NCBI GenBank assembly: GCA_023408815.1
Contig: JAEYJO010000074.1
Coordinates: forward strand, 1 to 64,000
DNA from: Bacillota bacterium
Lineage (GTDB): Bacteria > Bacillota > Clostridia > Lachnospirales > Lachnospiraceae
Direction: 5' to 3'
DNA: 64,000 nucleotides
Below, one piece after another: positions 8,754 through 16,742 of the stretch. The notes under the pieces were generated by a model. The model worked only from the letters and a program-made list of their open reading frames with translations. It had not been told where the DNA came from and made no database searches. Position numbers and translations under genes: made by a program. Every line of letters begins with the position of its first letter. Position 1 is the first letter of the stretch.

Positions 8754-9734
8754 TCAGGTATAACCGAACAAGCCTCTTACCGATACTTCTCCGGCATATA
8801 TCCTTGCGATTTCCCCATCTTCCTTCTCTACCAGCAGCTCTCCCGACGAATCGATTCCTCTGGCGATTCCTTCAAATTCGCCTGCGGGATCCAGCACCCG
8901 CACTTGTTTGTCCACATTCACCAGATGCTTCACATACTCGGCCCGAATCCCCGTCAGATCCTGGGTCTGCAGAAAAATCTCATAATTATATTCAAAGTGC
9001 TTCAATACATTTTGCAAAAGCTCGGCACGCGGCCACTGCATCCCGCTCTCCAGAAACAACGAGGTTGCCGTCCCGGTTATTTCCTCCGGAAACTGTGCCA
9101 GATTCACATTGATGCCCGCACCGATAACTACATACTGGATATAGCCCGGCTCCACATTCATCTCCGTCAGTATTCCGCAGACTTTCTTGCCGTTTACCAC
9201 AATATCGTTGGGCCATTTAATTCCTGTCGTCAGCCCGCAGAAGGCCTCCACCGCCTGAGCCACGGAAAGCGCCATGACGAGCGTTAGGCTCGATGCCTTA
9301 TCCGGGGCGAAATCAGGCCGCAGTAAAAGAGTAAAATAAATATCTTTTCCCGCAGGAGACTGCCATACCCTCCCCCGCCTTCCCCTTCCGGCATTTTGTT
9401 TATCCGCAACTGCAACCGTCCCGTGGGGAGCTCCCTCCTCCGCAAGACGCTTAGCATCGATATTGGTAGAACCGGTTTCTTCATAAAAATAAACCGTGTT
9501 TCCCGCCCATCTATTATGGATGCGGCTCTTTAATTCGCTTAAGGTGAGTACATCCGGATTTTCCTTCAGCTTATAGCCCTTATTCTGGACCGCCTCTATC
9601 ACATAGCCCTCTTCCTTCAATTGCTTCATTACTTTCCAGACCGCTGTCCTCGACACGCCGAACCGGTTACAAAGCTCCTGCCCGGAAACGTAGTCCTCAC
9701 TTTCCCTAAGGAGAGTCAAAATTTCTGTTTTCAT
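8754..9734 (-). CDS. birA: Biotin operon repressor / biotin-protein ligase
   Basis: Bifunctional BirA of 326 residues. It attaches biotin to carboxylase carrier proteins, and its biotinyl-AMP form represses biotin genes. An N-terminal winged helix (LRESEDYVSGQELCNRFGVS, about 1-60) precedes the catalytic domain. That domain contains the adenylate-binding GRGRRGR loop and GIKWPNDIVVNGKKVCGIL. A short SH3-like C-terminal domain ends the protein. It lies 2 nt after the argF stop, so the two are probably translated from one message. Confidence 0.95.
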   Translation of the reverse strand: MKTEILTLLRESEDYVSGQELCNRFGVSRTAVWKVMKQLKEEGYVIEAVQNKGYKLKENPDVLTLSELKSRIHNRWAGNTVYFYEETGSTNIDAKRLAEEGAPHGTVAVADKQNAGRGRRGRVWQSPAGKDIYFTLLLRPDFAPDKASSLTLVMALSVAQAVEAFCGLTTGIKWPNDIVVNGKKVCGILTEMNVEPGYIQYVVIGAGINVNLAQFPEEITGTATSLFLESGMQWPRAELLQNVLKHFEYNYEIFLQTQDLTGIRAEYVKHLVNVDKQVRVLDPAGEFEGIARGIDSSGELLVEKEDGEIARIYAGEVSVRGLFGYT

Positions 9735-9736
9735 AC

Positions 9737-10732
9737 TTATTCCAAAACCCCAATCGTCGCCGCCATTACCGCCTTAATCGTGTGCATACGGTTTTCCGCC
9801 TCTTGGAACACGATAGACGCCCCAGACTCAAATACTTCGTCCGTCACTTCCATTTCTGTAATGCCGAATCTTTCTCCCATTTCTTTTCCGATTACCGTCT
9901 TCAAATCGTGGAAAGCAGGCAAACAGTGCATGAATACCGCCTTTTCTCCGGCATTTTCCATCACCTTACAGTTTACCTGATAGGGCGAAAGCTCCTCGAT
10001 GCGCTCCGTCCAGACCTCCGCGGGCTCTCCCATGGAAACCCATACGTCCGTGTAGATTACATCCGCATTCTTCGTTCCTTCCTCTACGCTCTCCGTCAGT
10101 TCGATCGTACCGCCGGTCGCCGCAGCTAACCTTTGGCATTCTTCTACCAACGCTTTCTCAGGAAAATATTTCTTAGCCGTACACGCTGTAAAATGCATTC
10201 CCATCTTCGCGCAGGCCACCATAAGGGAATTTCCCATGTTGTAACGAGCGTCTCCCATATAAGTCAATTTGATACCCTTCAAATAGCCAAAGTGTTCTCT
10301 GATGGTCAGTAGATCCGCCAACATCTGAGTCGGATGGAATTCGTTGGTCAAGCCGTTCCATACTGGGACTCCCGCATACTTCGCCAATTCCTCTACGATT
10401 TCCTGACCGTATCCGCGATATTCGATGCCCTCGTACATGCCTCCAAGTACTCTCGCCGTATCTGCAATGCTCTCCTTTTTTCCTATCTGAGAGCCCACCG
10501 GATCAAGATAAGTAGTTCCCATACCCAGATCATGAGCTGCCACTTCGAACGCACATCTCGTTCTCGTGCTTGTTTTTTCAAAAATCAACGCTACATTCTT
10601 CCCTGTATGCCACTGGGTCAAAACTCCTTTTTTCTTCTTATCTTTTAAGTCTGCCGATAAATCGAGCAAATATGTAATCTCCTCCGGCGTAAAATCCAAC
10701 AGCTTCAAAAAATGACGTCCCTTTAGATCCAT
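9737..10732 (-). CDS. argF: Ornithine carbamoyltransferase
   Basis: Forms citrulline from ornithine and carbamoyl phosphate, as part of arginine synthesis or of the reverse arginine-deiminase pathway. The 331-residue enzyme shows the carbamoyl phosphate loop in FEKTSTRTRCAFE, HPTQMLADLLT, the ornithine loop DVWVSMGEP, and HCLPAFHD with the catalytic Cys. It could be the anabolic (argF) or catabolic (arcB) type. No arcA or arcC is nearby and no ArgR box was recognised, so argF is a convention here. The ribosome site is GGAGG, 6 nt before the ATG. Confidence 0.93.
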   Translation of the reverse strand: MDLKGRHFLKLLDFTPEEITYLLDLSADLKDKKKKGVLTQWHTGKNVALIFEKTSTRTRCAFEVAAHDLGMGTTYLDPVGSQIGKKESIADTARVLGGMYEGIEYRGYGQEIVEELAKYAGVPVWNGLTNEFHPTQMLADLLTIREHFGYLKGIKLTYMGDARYNMGNSLMVACAKMGMHFTACTAKKYFPEKALVEECQRLAAATGGTIELTESVEEGTKNADVIYTDVWVSMGEPAEVWTERIEELSPYQVNCKVMENAGEKAVFMHCLPAFHDLKTVIGKEMGERFGITEMEVTDEVFESGASIVFQEAENRMHTIKAVMAATIGVLE

Positions 10733-10856
10733 GTGTTCCTCCTGCCTCTCCTGAATGTACCAAACTAGTGTCTTCTCTCGTTTTAATATTTTACAGCGTT
10801 ATGAAATTCCGGCAGCCGGAAACTTTCTTCCAACTACCGGAACTGATAAGCTTTTT

Positions 10857-11786
10857 TTATTTGCTAATGTTACTATCCACAGCGATTTCCTTAATGGAAG
10901 AAACCAGACCTGCCACACCCTGAATCTCAGAAGGAATGATAATCTTGGTCGCCTTACCGTCCGCCGCTTTCGCAAACGCTTCAAGACTCTTAAGTGTAAT
11001 AACTGCCTGATCCGCACCTGCTTCGCGTATCATACGAATGCCGTCCGCTGTCGCCTTCTGTACCGTAAGAATCGCTTCTGCCTCACCTTCCGCCTCACGG
11101 ATCATCTTCATCTTCTCCGCTTCCGCGCCGAGGATCGCCGACTGCTTATGAGCCTCTGCTTCCAGAATCACCGATTCCTTCTGGCCTTCCGCCACGAGAA
11201 TCGTAGACTTCTTCTCGCCTTCCGCTCTCAGAATGGACTCGCGGCGTTCACGTTCCGCCTTCATCTGCTTCTCCATGGCATCCTGAATAGCTGCCGGAGG
11301 AACAATATTCTTAAGCTCCACACGGTTCACCTTGATTCCCCACGGGTCGGTGGCGGAATCGAGAGTTGCTCTCATCTTCGTATTAACGATTTCTCTGGAG
11401 GTGAGCGTCTGATCCAACTCCATATCGCCGATGATATTACGCAGCGTTGTCGCCGCCAGATTCTCGATAGCCATAATCGGATTCTCTACTCCGTATGCGT
11501 AAAGCTTCGGATCCGTAATCTGGAAAAATACTACCGTATCGATACGCATCGTTACGTTATCCTTTGTAATTACCGGCTGAGGAGCAAAATCTGCTACCTG
11601 CTCCTTCAGGTTTACCCGCCTCGCTACTCTATCGATAAACGGCACTTTGAAGTGAAGTCCTACCGACCATGTGCTCTGATAAGCGCCGAGTCTTTCCAAA
11701 ACAATCGCATTTGCCTGCGGCACGATCTTGATACAGGATACCAAGACCAAAATAAGTATGACTAAAACAATAGCTAATATTACCAT
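10857..11786 (-). CDS. SPFH/band 7 (stomatin-like) membrane protein
   Basis: A 309-residue protein with one N-terminal membrane helix (about 2-20) followed by the SPFH domain. Visible parts are VPQANAIVLERLGAY, VDTVVFFQITDPKLYAYGVENP and MELDQTLTSREIVNTKMR. A long Glu/Lys/Ala coiled coil follows (about 185-265) and then a short C-terminal tail. Such proteins form large rings in membrane microdomains. It is followed upstream, 2 nt away, by an NfeD-family gene. SPFH-NfeD pairs are a well-known conserved unit in bacteria (compare YuaF/FloT or QmcA/YbbK). Confidence 0.93.
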   Translation of the reverse strand: MVILAIVLVILILVLVSCIKIVPQANAIVLERLGAYQSTWSVGLHFKVPFIDRVARRVNLKEQVADFAPQPVITKDNVTMRIDTVVFFQITDPKLYAYGVENPIMAIENLAATTLRNIIGDMELDQTLTSREIVNTKMRATLDSATDPWGIKVNRVELKNIVPPAAIQDAMEKQMKAERERRESILRAEGEKKSTILVAEGQKESVILEAEAHKQSAILGAEAEKMKMIREAEGEAEAILTVQKATADGIRMIREAGADQAVITLKSLEAFAKAADGKATKIIIPSEIQGVAGLVSSIKEIAVDSNISK

Positions 11787-11788
11787 AA

Positions 11789-12232
11789 TTAATCCTCCTT
11801 TTTCTTCTCCTCAACAATGAGTTTCACCCCATTAATAGCAACTATGTTCACTACGCTTCCTGTTGTCAGCTTCACATTATCATCCGACATCCGTGCGGAC
11901 CATTCCAGCCCGTTAACAGTCACTTGTCCGATTCCCTGCAGATTATCGATCTCGCTGGTGACAATTGCCTGTCTTCCTACAAGGCTCTCCGCATTCGTCT
12001 TCACCCTGTCCTTGTTGAAGTACCTTACTGCAATAGGTCTTGTAAAATAAAGAAGCACAAGAGATACCGCTAAAAAAAGGACTATCTGCAAAGCAACCGG
12101 AGCTCCAAAAACCGCGGCAATTACTGCTACGAGAGCACCTCCTGCAAACCAGATTGTGGTAAGTCCCATGGTCCCTATCTCAACCACTATAAACAAAACC
12201 AGTGCAATAAGCCATAAAATAGTGTAATCCAT
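11789..12232 (-). CDS. NfeD-family membrane protein
   Basis: A 147-residue protein with two or three N-terminal membrane helices (about residues 2-70) and a C-terminal OB-fold domain (about 85-143, with LVGRQAIVTSEID and GIGQVTVNGLEWSAR). It is the short NfeD type without a protease domain. The start is set at the ATG at 12232, which has AAGGGAG 7 nt upstream. A start six codons earlier would lie before that site. It partners the SPFH protein encoded directly after it and probably stabilises its assemblies. Confidence 0.9.
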   Translation of the reverse strand: MDYTILWLIALVLFIVVEIGTMGLTTIWFAGGALVAVIAAVFGAPVALQIVLFLAVSLVLLYFTRPIAVRYFNKDRVKTNAESLVGRQAIVTSEIDNLQGIGQVTVNGLEWSARMSDDNVKLTTGSVVNIVAINGVKLIVEEKKKED

Positions 12233-12397
12233 ATTCAGTCTCCCTTCCATGACTTTCTTATATCTTACTATATTTCGGCGTTTTATTCAATATTACATTT
12301 ACACAGAACAAAAGTGTGCTTTCGCACACTCTCACAGCCAGGTACTTTGGCAGCACAGCTTTTGTTCCGCGCGCAGCTGCGCCGCCTGCCCGAAGGG

Positions 12398-12435
12398 CTT
12401 TTCTCTTATAGGACGTACGTCCTATAAGAGAAAAG
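12398..12435. repeat. Perfect 38-bp palindrome
   Basis: The sequence from CTTTTCTCTTATAGGACGTA to its exact reverse complement has no loop and no mismatch. It lies between the cell wall hydrolase and nfeD genes. Because it is a palindrome, spurious ORFs on both strands translate it to the same peptide. Smaller hairpins flank it: a GTGTGC/GCACAC hairpin near 12310-12330 and GCGCAGCTGCGC near 12371-12382. Confidence 0.95.
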
Positions 12436-12467
12436 GTTTTGTACATATCGAATATGCACAAAACCTT
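12433..12467 (-). terminator. Terminator hairpin after the cell wall hydrolase gene
   Basis: A 16-bp stem with one mismatch (AAGGTTTTGT side at 12433, CAAAACCTT side ending at 12467) and a tiny loop. On the minus strand it is followed by TTTTCTC, which is the first arm of the adjoining 38-bp palindrome. It lies 20 nt beyond the hydrolase stop. Confidence 0.65.
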
Positions 12468-12486
12468 ATAATCAGAAAAATGACAT

Positions 12487-13641
12487 TTACCAGAATACAT
12501 GGTCTCCTATTACGATTCCATCATGAGCGCCGGCTCTCTTGAAATGGGTTGCCGTTCCTACATTGGACGCTCCGCCTATCGCTTCCTGTGCCGCCTTTAT
12601 GCAGCTTTCCGGAATATTTCCTCCATAGACCTTAGCTACTTTCCCGTTAAGCGCCGGAGTGAACTGGCCCGAAGCGTAAATGACGCCCGTAATGGAATTC
12701 GGATATGCACCGCTCCTTACACGGTTCATGACCACAGCTCCTACCGCCAGATGTCCTTCGTAGCCCTGATTCCCCGCTTCACAATAAATCAAAGCAGCGA
12801 GTAGTCTTGTATCGTCCGCACCCACTACAACAGCTCCTTGATTAGTCGTGAGCTTCGCCTTGGCTTCCGCCTCCGCTTTTTCCCTCGCCTTGATCGCGGT
12901 AACGGTCTCACCCTCGTCGATGTGGAAATCCAGATTTACGAATTCAGATGAAACATAGCCTATCTCATTACCATATGCCACACTGATCCAGTCATCGTCC
13001 AACACCTCGATCACATCCAGCTCATCGTCCTGTGCCATCAGCACATATATGCCTGCCTCGGTGTTAGGCTCCCTACGTACCCGTAATGCATCCGTCTCTA
13101 TGGTCACGATTAGATTACCTACTTCTCCCGCCATCTCCTCGGCATCCTCACCGAAAAGAAGATATTCATCGTTGGCCCATCCTACCAAATCGCCGGACTG
13201 CAATTTCGTCCATCCGTCCCTTCTCTCCAAGATCTTACCGCCGCAGTCCTTGTATAGCAATCCTACCTTTTCCGCATCCTCGCCGGCCTCTGCCCGCACA
13301 TTCAACGCGTTCTGAACATCCGCCATGACGAGATTCGAATCCGGCTGCTCTTGCGCGGCGGGTTCTGCCTTCTCTTCCTGAACTATATTATCAAATACAG
13401 GCTCTTCCAAAATAACATCCTCAGCGGATACTTGCGCCGAATTATCCGACACACTGCTCTCACCTCTGGCTTCCGTGCTGGGATCCAGCATTTTAGCCAC
13501 TCCTACGGTAAGTGAATCCAAATATTCCTTGCTGCCCGTAGTATTCTCGCCGGCTGCCGCTCTGATATCCATGGACATCAACATGACAATCGCCAACACA
13601 ATACCTGACAACCTATAAAACAACTTTATTCTTCTTGACAT
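12487..13641 (-). CDS. Secreted cell wall hydrolase: two SH3b domains and a SleB-type domain
   Basis: A 384-residue exported protein. The N-terminal signal segment (about 6-27) is followed by a Glu/Ala-rich linker and two SH3b domains (about 100-165 and 175-235, containing ALNVRAEAGEDAEKVG and ALRVRREPNTEAGIY). A charged linker leads to a C-terminal hydrolase_2/SleB domain with LLAALIYCEAGNQGYEGHLAVG, ending at HVFW. SleB-like enzymes are lytic transglycosylases acting on peptidoglycan, often of the spore cortex. With SH3b domains it could equally act on vegetative walls. The start at 13641 has GGAGGG 6 nt upstream, and the longer reading frame would include that site. Confidence 0.9.
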   Translation of the reverse strand: MSRRIKLFYRLSGIVLAIVMLMSMDIRAAAGENTTGSKEYLDSLTVGVAKMLDPSTEARGESSVSDNSAQVSAEDVILEEPVFDNIVQEEKAEPAAQEQPDSNLVMADVQNALNVRAEAGEDAEKVGLLYKDCGGKILERRDGWTKLQSGDLVGWANDEYLLFGEDAEEMAGEVGNLIVTIETDALRVRREPNTEAGIYVLMAQDDELDVIEVLDDDWISVAYGNEIGYVSSEFVNLDFHIDEGETVTAIKAREKAEAEAKAKLTTNQGAVVVGADDTRLLAALIYCEAGNQGYEGHLAVGAVVMNRVRSGAYPNSITGVIYASGQFTPALNGKVAKVYGGNIPESCIKAAQEAIGGASNVGTATHFKRAGAHDGIVIGDHVFW

Positions 13642-13752
13642 TTCATTCCCTCCAAGCTTGTGCTCCATGCAAAATATTCCCGCAAAAAAACACTTACTCT
13701 TACTGCTATCATATGTAATTATTACAAATTTGTTAATTTTATTACGCGAATA

Positions 13753-13781
13753 ATAATAACAAATGAAGCAGTCATTGTCAA
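13753..13781 (-). promoter_or_regulatory. Sigma-A-type promoter for the cell wall hydrolase gene
   Basis: On the minus strand TTGACA (13781-13776), a 17-nt spacer and TATTAT (13758-13753) lie about 110 nt upstream of the hydrolase start. Confidence 0.75.
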
Positions 13782-13869
13782 GTTTACGCTGTTTTCCTTG
13801 ATTTTATGCACTTGTCCCGTAAAAACTATGTGATAATTTTTCCTTTTTTCCCCACATATGTTACAAAAT

Positions 13870-14664
13870 TTATAACTTTTTCGACTTCTCCACGCAGGCG
13901 CTTAATGCTTCCATTACCGCCGAGCGCATTCCTTTTTCTTCCAGCACCCTGACACCCTCGATAGTGGTGCCTCCGGGAGAACATACCATGTCTTTTAATT
14001 CTCCTGGATGCATTCCGGTCTCCAATACCATCTTCGCACTTCCAAGCACCGCCTGGGAGGCGAACTCATAGGCCTGCTTCCTCGGCATTCCAGCCCCTAC
14101 CGCTGCATCCGCCATAGCTTCTATAAACATGAATACATAAGCCGGAGAGCTGCCGGAAACTGCTCCTGCTGCGTCCATAAGCCTTTCCGGAATAGAGATG
14201 GCTTTGCCGAAACTTCCCATCAGCTTTAAGCAAAACTCCTCCTCCTCCCTCTTTACTGACGAATTGACACATACGGCCGTACATCCCTCTCCTACCAGCG
14301 CCGGGGTATTGGGCATACAGCGGATAAGCTTTATGGGCCTTGCAAACTCCTTCTCTATCCACTCCATGGTCTTTCCCGCCGCAATGCTGATGAGCAGCTT
14401 ATCCTCCGTTATTTCATCCCGTATTTCCTCTATTACTTCGGGGAAAAAAATGGGCTTTACCGCAAGAATGAGTACATCCGCTTCCGCCGCCGTCTCTTTG
14501 TTGCTTCCTACGGTGCGAATGCCGAATTCCTTCCGCATCTTTTCCATCGTCGCATCAGTCTTCGACGATCCGAAGATTTCCTCCTGCGTCACGATGTTTT
14601 GCTTCAGCATGCCGCCAATGATGGCCTTCGCCATATTTCCAAGTCCTATAAATCCTATCCGCAT
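13870..14664 (-). CDS. proC: Pyrroline-5-carboxylate reductase
   Basis: The last step of proline synthesis: reduces pyrroline-5-carboxylate with NAD(P)H. The 264-residue protein starts with the Rossmann motif MRIGFIGLGNMAKAI. It contains LILAVKP, IRCMPNTPALVGEG and the C-terminal dimer signature ELKDMVCSPGGTTIEGVRVLE. It follows the RNA methyltransferase gene by 17 nt on the same strand. Confidence 0.95.
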   Translation of the reverse strand: MRIGFIGLGNMAKAIIGGMLKQNIVTQEEIFGSSKTDATMEKMRKEFGIRTVGSNKETAAEADVLILAVKPIFFPEVIEEIRDEITEDKLLISIAAGKTMEWIEKEFARPIKLIRCMPNTPALVGEGCTAVCVNSSVKREEEEFCLKLMGSFGKAISIPERLMDAAGAVSGSSPAYVFMFIEAMADAAVGAGMPRKQAYEFASQAVLGSAKMVLETGMHPGELKDMVCSPGGTTIEGVRVLEEKGMRSAVMEALSACVEKSKKL

Positions 14665-14681
14665 ATTTCATCCCTCCGTTT

Positions 14682-15461
14682 TTAATTTTCCCTCTGCCTT
14701 GCCGCTTCATACATAAGAAGAGAAGCGGAAACAGCAGCGTTCAGCGATTCCACCCGCCCCTTCATAGGAATCTTTATATAATTATCCGCCGCTTCAGACA
14801 GCTCTTCCGACAATCCGTTACCTTCATTTCCAATCAAAAAAGCCGTACCTCCCTTATAATCGCACTGGGAATAGCTCTTTTCTCCCCTTAAATGAGCCGC
14901 ATATACCTTGACCCTGTTCTTTTGCAACTCCTTCACCGTCTGTACGATATCATCTGCATAAAAAAACGGCACGCGATATACAGAGCCCATGGTGGAGCGT
15001 ATCGTCTTCGGATTATATATGTCCACCGTATCTTTGCTCATGATCACTCCGCTCACCCCTGCACCTTCTCCGGCACGAAGGATGGTTCCGAGGTTACCAG
15101 GGTCCCTCAGTCCTTCTGCGACGAGAAAAAGCGGCACCTCCCCGCCTCCCAGCATGTCTTTCAGCGAGTAATGAAACTGCTTTAGCACACATAAAATCCC
15201 CTGCGGCGTCTGGGTATCAGATATTTTAGAAAAAACTTCCTCCGATACTGTTTCATATCTGCACTGCTCCAGCTTCTGCACGATCTGTGAAACCTTGTGA
15301 ATGTCCTCCGACACATAGACCTCCAGAATACTCTCTAGAGGCGCCTCCAAAAACATTTTAATTCCCTCTGCAATGAAAACGCCCTCTTTTCTTCTCAGCC
15401 CGGCCTTTTTATTCAATTGTACGATGCTTTTCACTTTTTTGTTGGTCACGCTCGTTATCAT
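14682..15461 (-). CDS. SpoU/TrmH-family RNA 2'-O-methyltransferase
   Basis: A 259-residue protein. An N-terminal SpoU substrate-binding domain (KKAGLRRKEGVFIAEGIKMFLE) precedes the SPOUT methyltransferase domain. That domain has EGLRDPGNLGTILRAGEGAGV, FLIGNEGNGLSEEL and IPMKGRVESLNAAVSASLLMYE, the three motifs of the trefoil-knot SAM site. The target is probably rRNA (compare RlmB/TsnR) but cannot be fixed from sequence. The start is set at the ATG at 15461 by its coaX-like leader. A longer frame would translate through a large hairpin (15490-15532). Confidence 0.92.
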   Translation of the reverse strand: MITSVTNKKVKSIVQLNKKAGLRRKEGVFIAEGIKMFLEAPLESILEVYVSEDIHKVSQIVQKLEQCRYETVSEEVFSKISDTQTPQGILCVLKQFHYSLKDMLGGGEVPLFLVAEGLRDPGNLGTILRAGEGAGVSGVIMSKDTVDIYNPKTIRSTMGSVYRVPFFYADDIVQTVKELQKNRVKVYAAHLRGEKSYSQCDYKGGTAFLIGNEGNGLSEELSEAADNYIKIPMKGRVESLNAAVSASLLMYEAARQREN

Positions 15462-15489
15462 ATTTATACCCATGCTCCTTTCAGAGTCT

Positions 15490-15532
15490 GGAGACTTTGT
15501 GCAGGTGTGCAGGCACACCTGCACAAATCTCC
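15490..15532. repeat. Long hairpin just upstream of the RNA methyltransferase gene
   Basis: A 20-bp stem with one bulged base and a 2-nt loop (GTGCAGGTGTGC, AG, GCACACCTGCAC, with GGAGA/TCTCC at the base). On the minus strand it ends about 10 nt before the AAAGGAG site. There is no U-tract, so it is not a typical terminator. Confidence 0.85.
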
Positions 15533-15647
15533 GGTTGAAAGAGTTAATTCTTTCCACCTTTCCACCGCCCGCATATTTACAATAGGCGGACCAGCACTTC
15601 CATGCGAGTCCGCCATAATATATATTTATCGTTACTATTCAGCCTTT

Positions 15648-16622
15648 TTACATCGAGAGCGCCCTGCTCACCTCATATTGGTAATCCGGTATTCCCTTCT
15701 GCATCGCAAGCGCCTCTTCGATATCGAAATCTTGAAATTCGCCCTTCTGATAGCCTACCACGCGGTTGGTCTTACCCTCACAGAGAATATCCGCCGCATA
15801 GGAACCCATAATAGACGCATAAAAACGGTCTTTACAGGTAGGACTTCCGCCTCTTTGCATGTAGCCTAAAATAGTCGCTCTGGTCTCTATACCGGTAGCC
15901 GCCTCTATTCTTCTCGCCATAGAGGTAGAATGACCGATTCCCTCCGCATTGATAATGATATGATGGGTCTTTCCGCGTTTTCTGTTATTGATAATATTGT
16001 TAATGATTCTCTGCTCATTGTAATCGTACTTCTCAGGAAGAAGAATATCCTCCGCACCGTTAGCCACACCGCACCAAAGAGCGATATAGCCTGCATTTCT
16101 GCCCATTACTTCAATAATGCTGCAGCGTTCATGAGAAGAAGACGTATCGCGCACCTTATCGATAGCCTGCATCGCTGTATTCACCGCAGTATCGAAGCCA
16201 ATCGTATAGTCCGTACAGGTGATATCCAAGTCAATCGTTCCCGGAAGTCCAATGGTGTTGATTCCTCTTCTGGCCAAATCCTGCGCACCGCGGTACGAGC
16301 CGTCACCGCCTATGACCACAAGACCGTCTATACCATGCTTCCTGCAGATCTGCGCACCTTTCTCCTGTCCTTCTTCCGTCTTAAATTCTGCACAACGTGC
16401 TGTTCCGAGGATCGTACCTCCCCTTTGTATGATATCCGAGACGCTGTTTCTCTCCAAATCTATAATCTCTTCATTCAAAAGTCCTTGATAACCTTTTTTT
16501 ATCCCTTTTACTTTTACCCCGTTGGCTATCGACTTTCTTACTACGGCGCGAATCGCCGCATTCATTCCCGGCGCATCTCCTCCGCTCGTCAATATTCCAA
16601 CCGTTTTTATCTCTTTTGCCAT
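15648..16622 (-). CDS. pfkA: ATP-dependent 6-phosphofructokinase
   Basis: Commits fructose 6-phosphate to glycolysis. The 324-residue enzyme has TSGGDAPGMNAAIRA, the nucleotide loop GGDGSYRGA and IGLPGTIDLDIT around the catalytic Asp. EVMGRNAGYIAL and the C-terminal RGGSPTCKDRFYA are also present. The Gly in GGDGS fits the ATP-dependent rather than the pyrophosphate-dependent type. GTIDLD instead of the more usual GTIDND is a small variation. The ATG at 16622 has GAGGTG upstream, and a GTG two codons earlier overlaps that site. dnaE followed by pfkA is a frequent pair in Firmicutes. Confidence 0.95.
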   Translation of the reverse strand: MAKEIKTVGILTSGGDAPGMNAAIRAVVRKSIANGVKVKGIKKGYQGLLNEEIIDLERNSVSDIIQRGGTILGTARCAEFKTEEGQEKGAQICRKHGIDGLVVIGGDGSYRGAQDLARRGINTIGLPGTIDLDITCTDYTIGFDTAVNTAMQAIDKVRDTSSSHERCSIIEVMGRNAGYIALWCGVANGAEDILLPEKYDYNEQRIINNIINNRKRGKTHHIIINAEGIGHSTSMARRIEAATGIETRATILGYMQRGGSPTCKDRFYASIMGSYAADILCEGKTNRVVGYQKGEFQDFDIEEALAMQKGIPDYQYEVSRALSM

Positions 16623-16742
16623 TTTCACACCTCTTCCATCCGTTTACCCGGATGCTTTGATAGATAATTAACTTACTACATTCTACCTTGTTTCGGAACC
16701 GTTTTCAATATATTTTCTTCGTGTTTTTAACCCTATACAAAA

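Noticed and set aside
10755..11765. 336-codon frame antisense to the SPFH gene
   Set aside because: Mirror of the repetitive Glu/Lys/Ala coiled coil on the other strand. No start signals.
12249..12542. ORFs on both strands with the same internal peptide (FSLIGRTSYKRK)
   Set aside because: The shared peptide is the result of translating the 38-bp perfect palindrome in both directions. Neither frame has a convincing start site.
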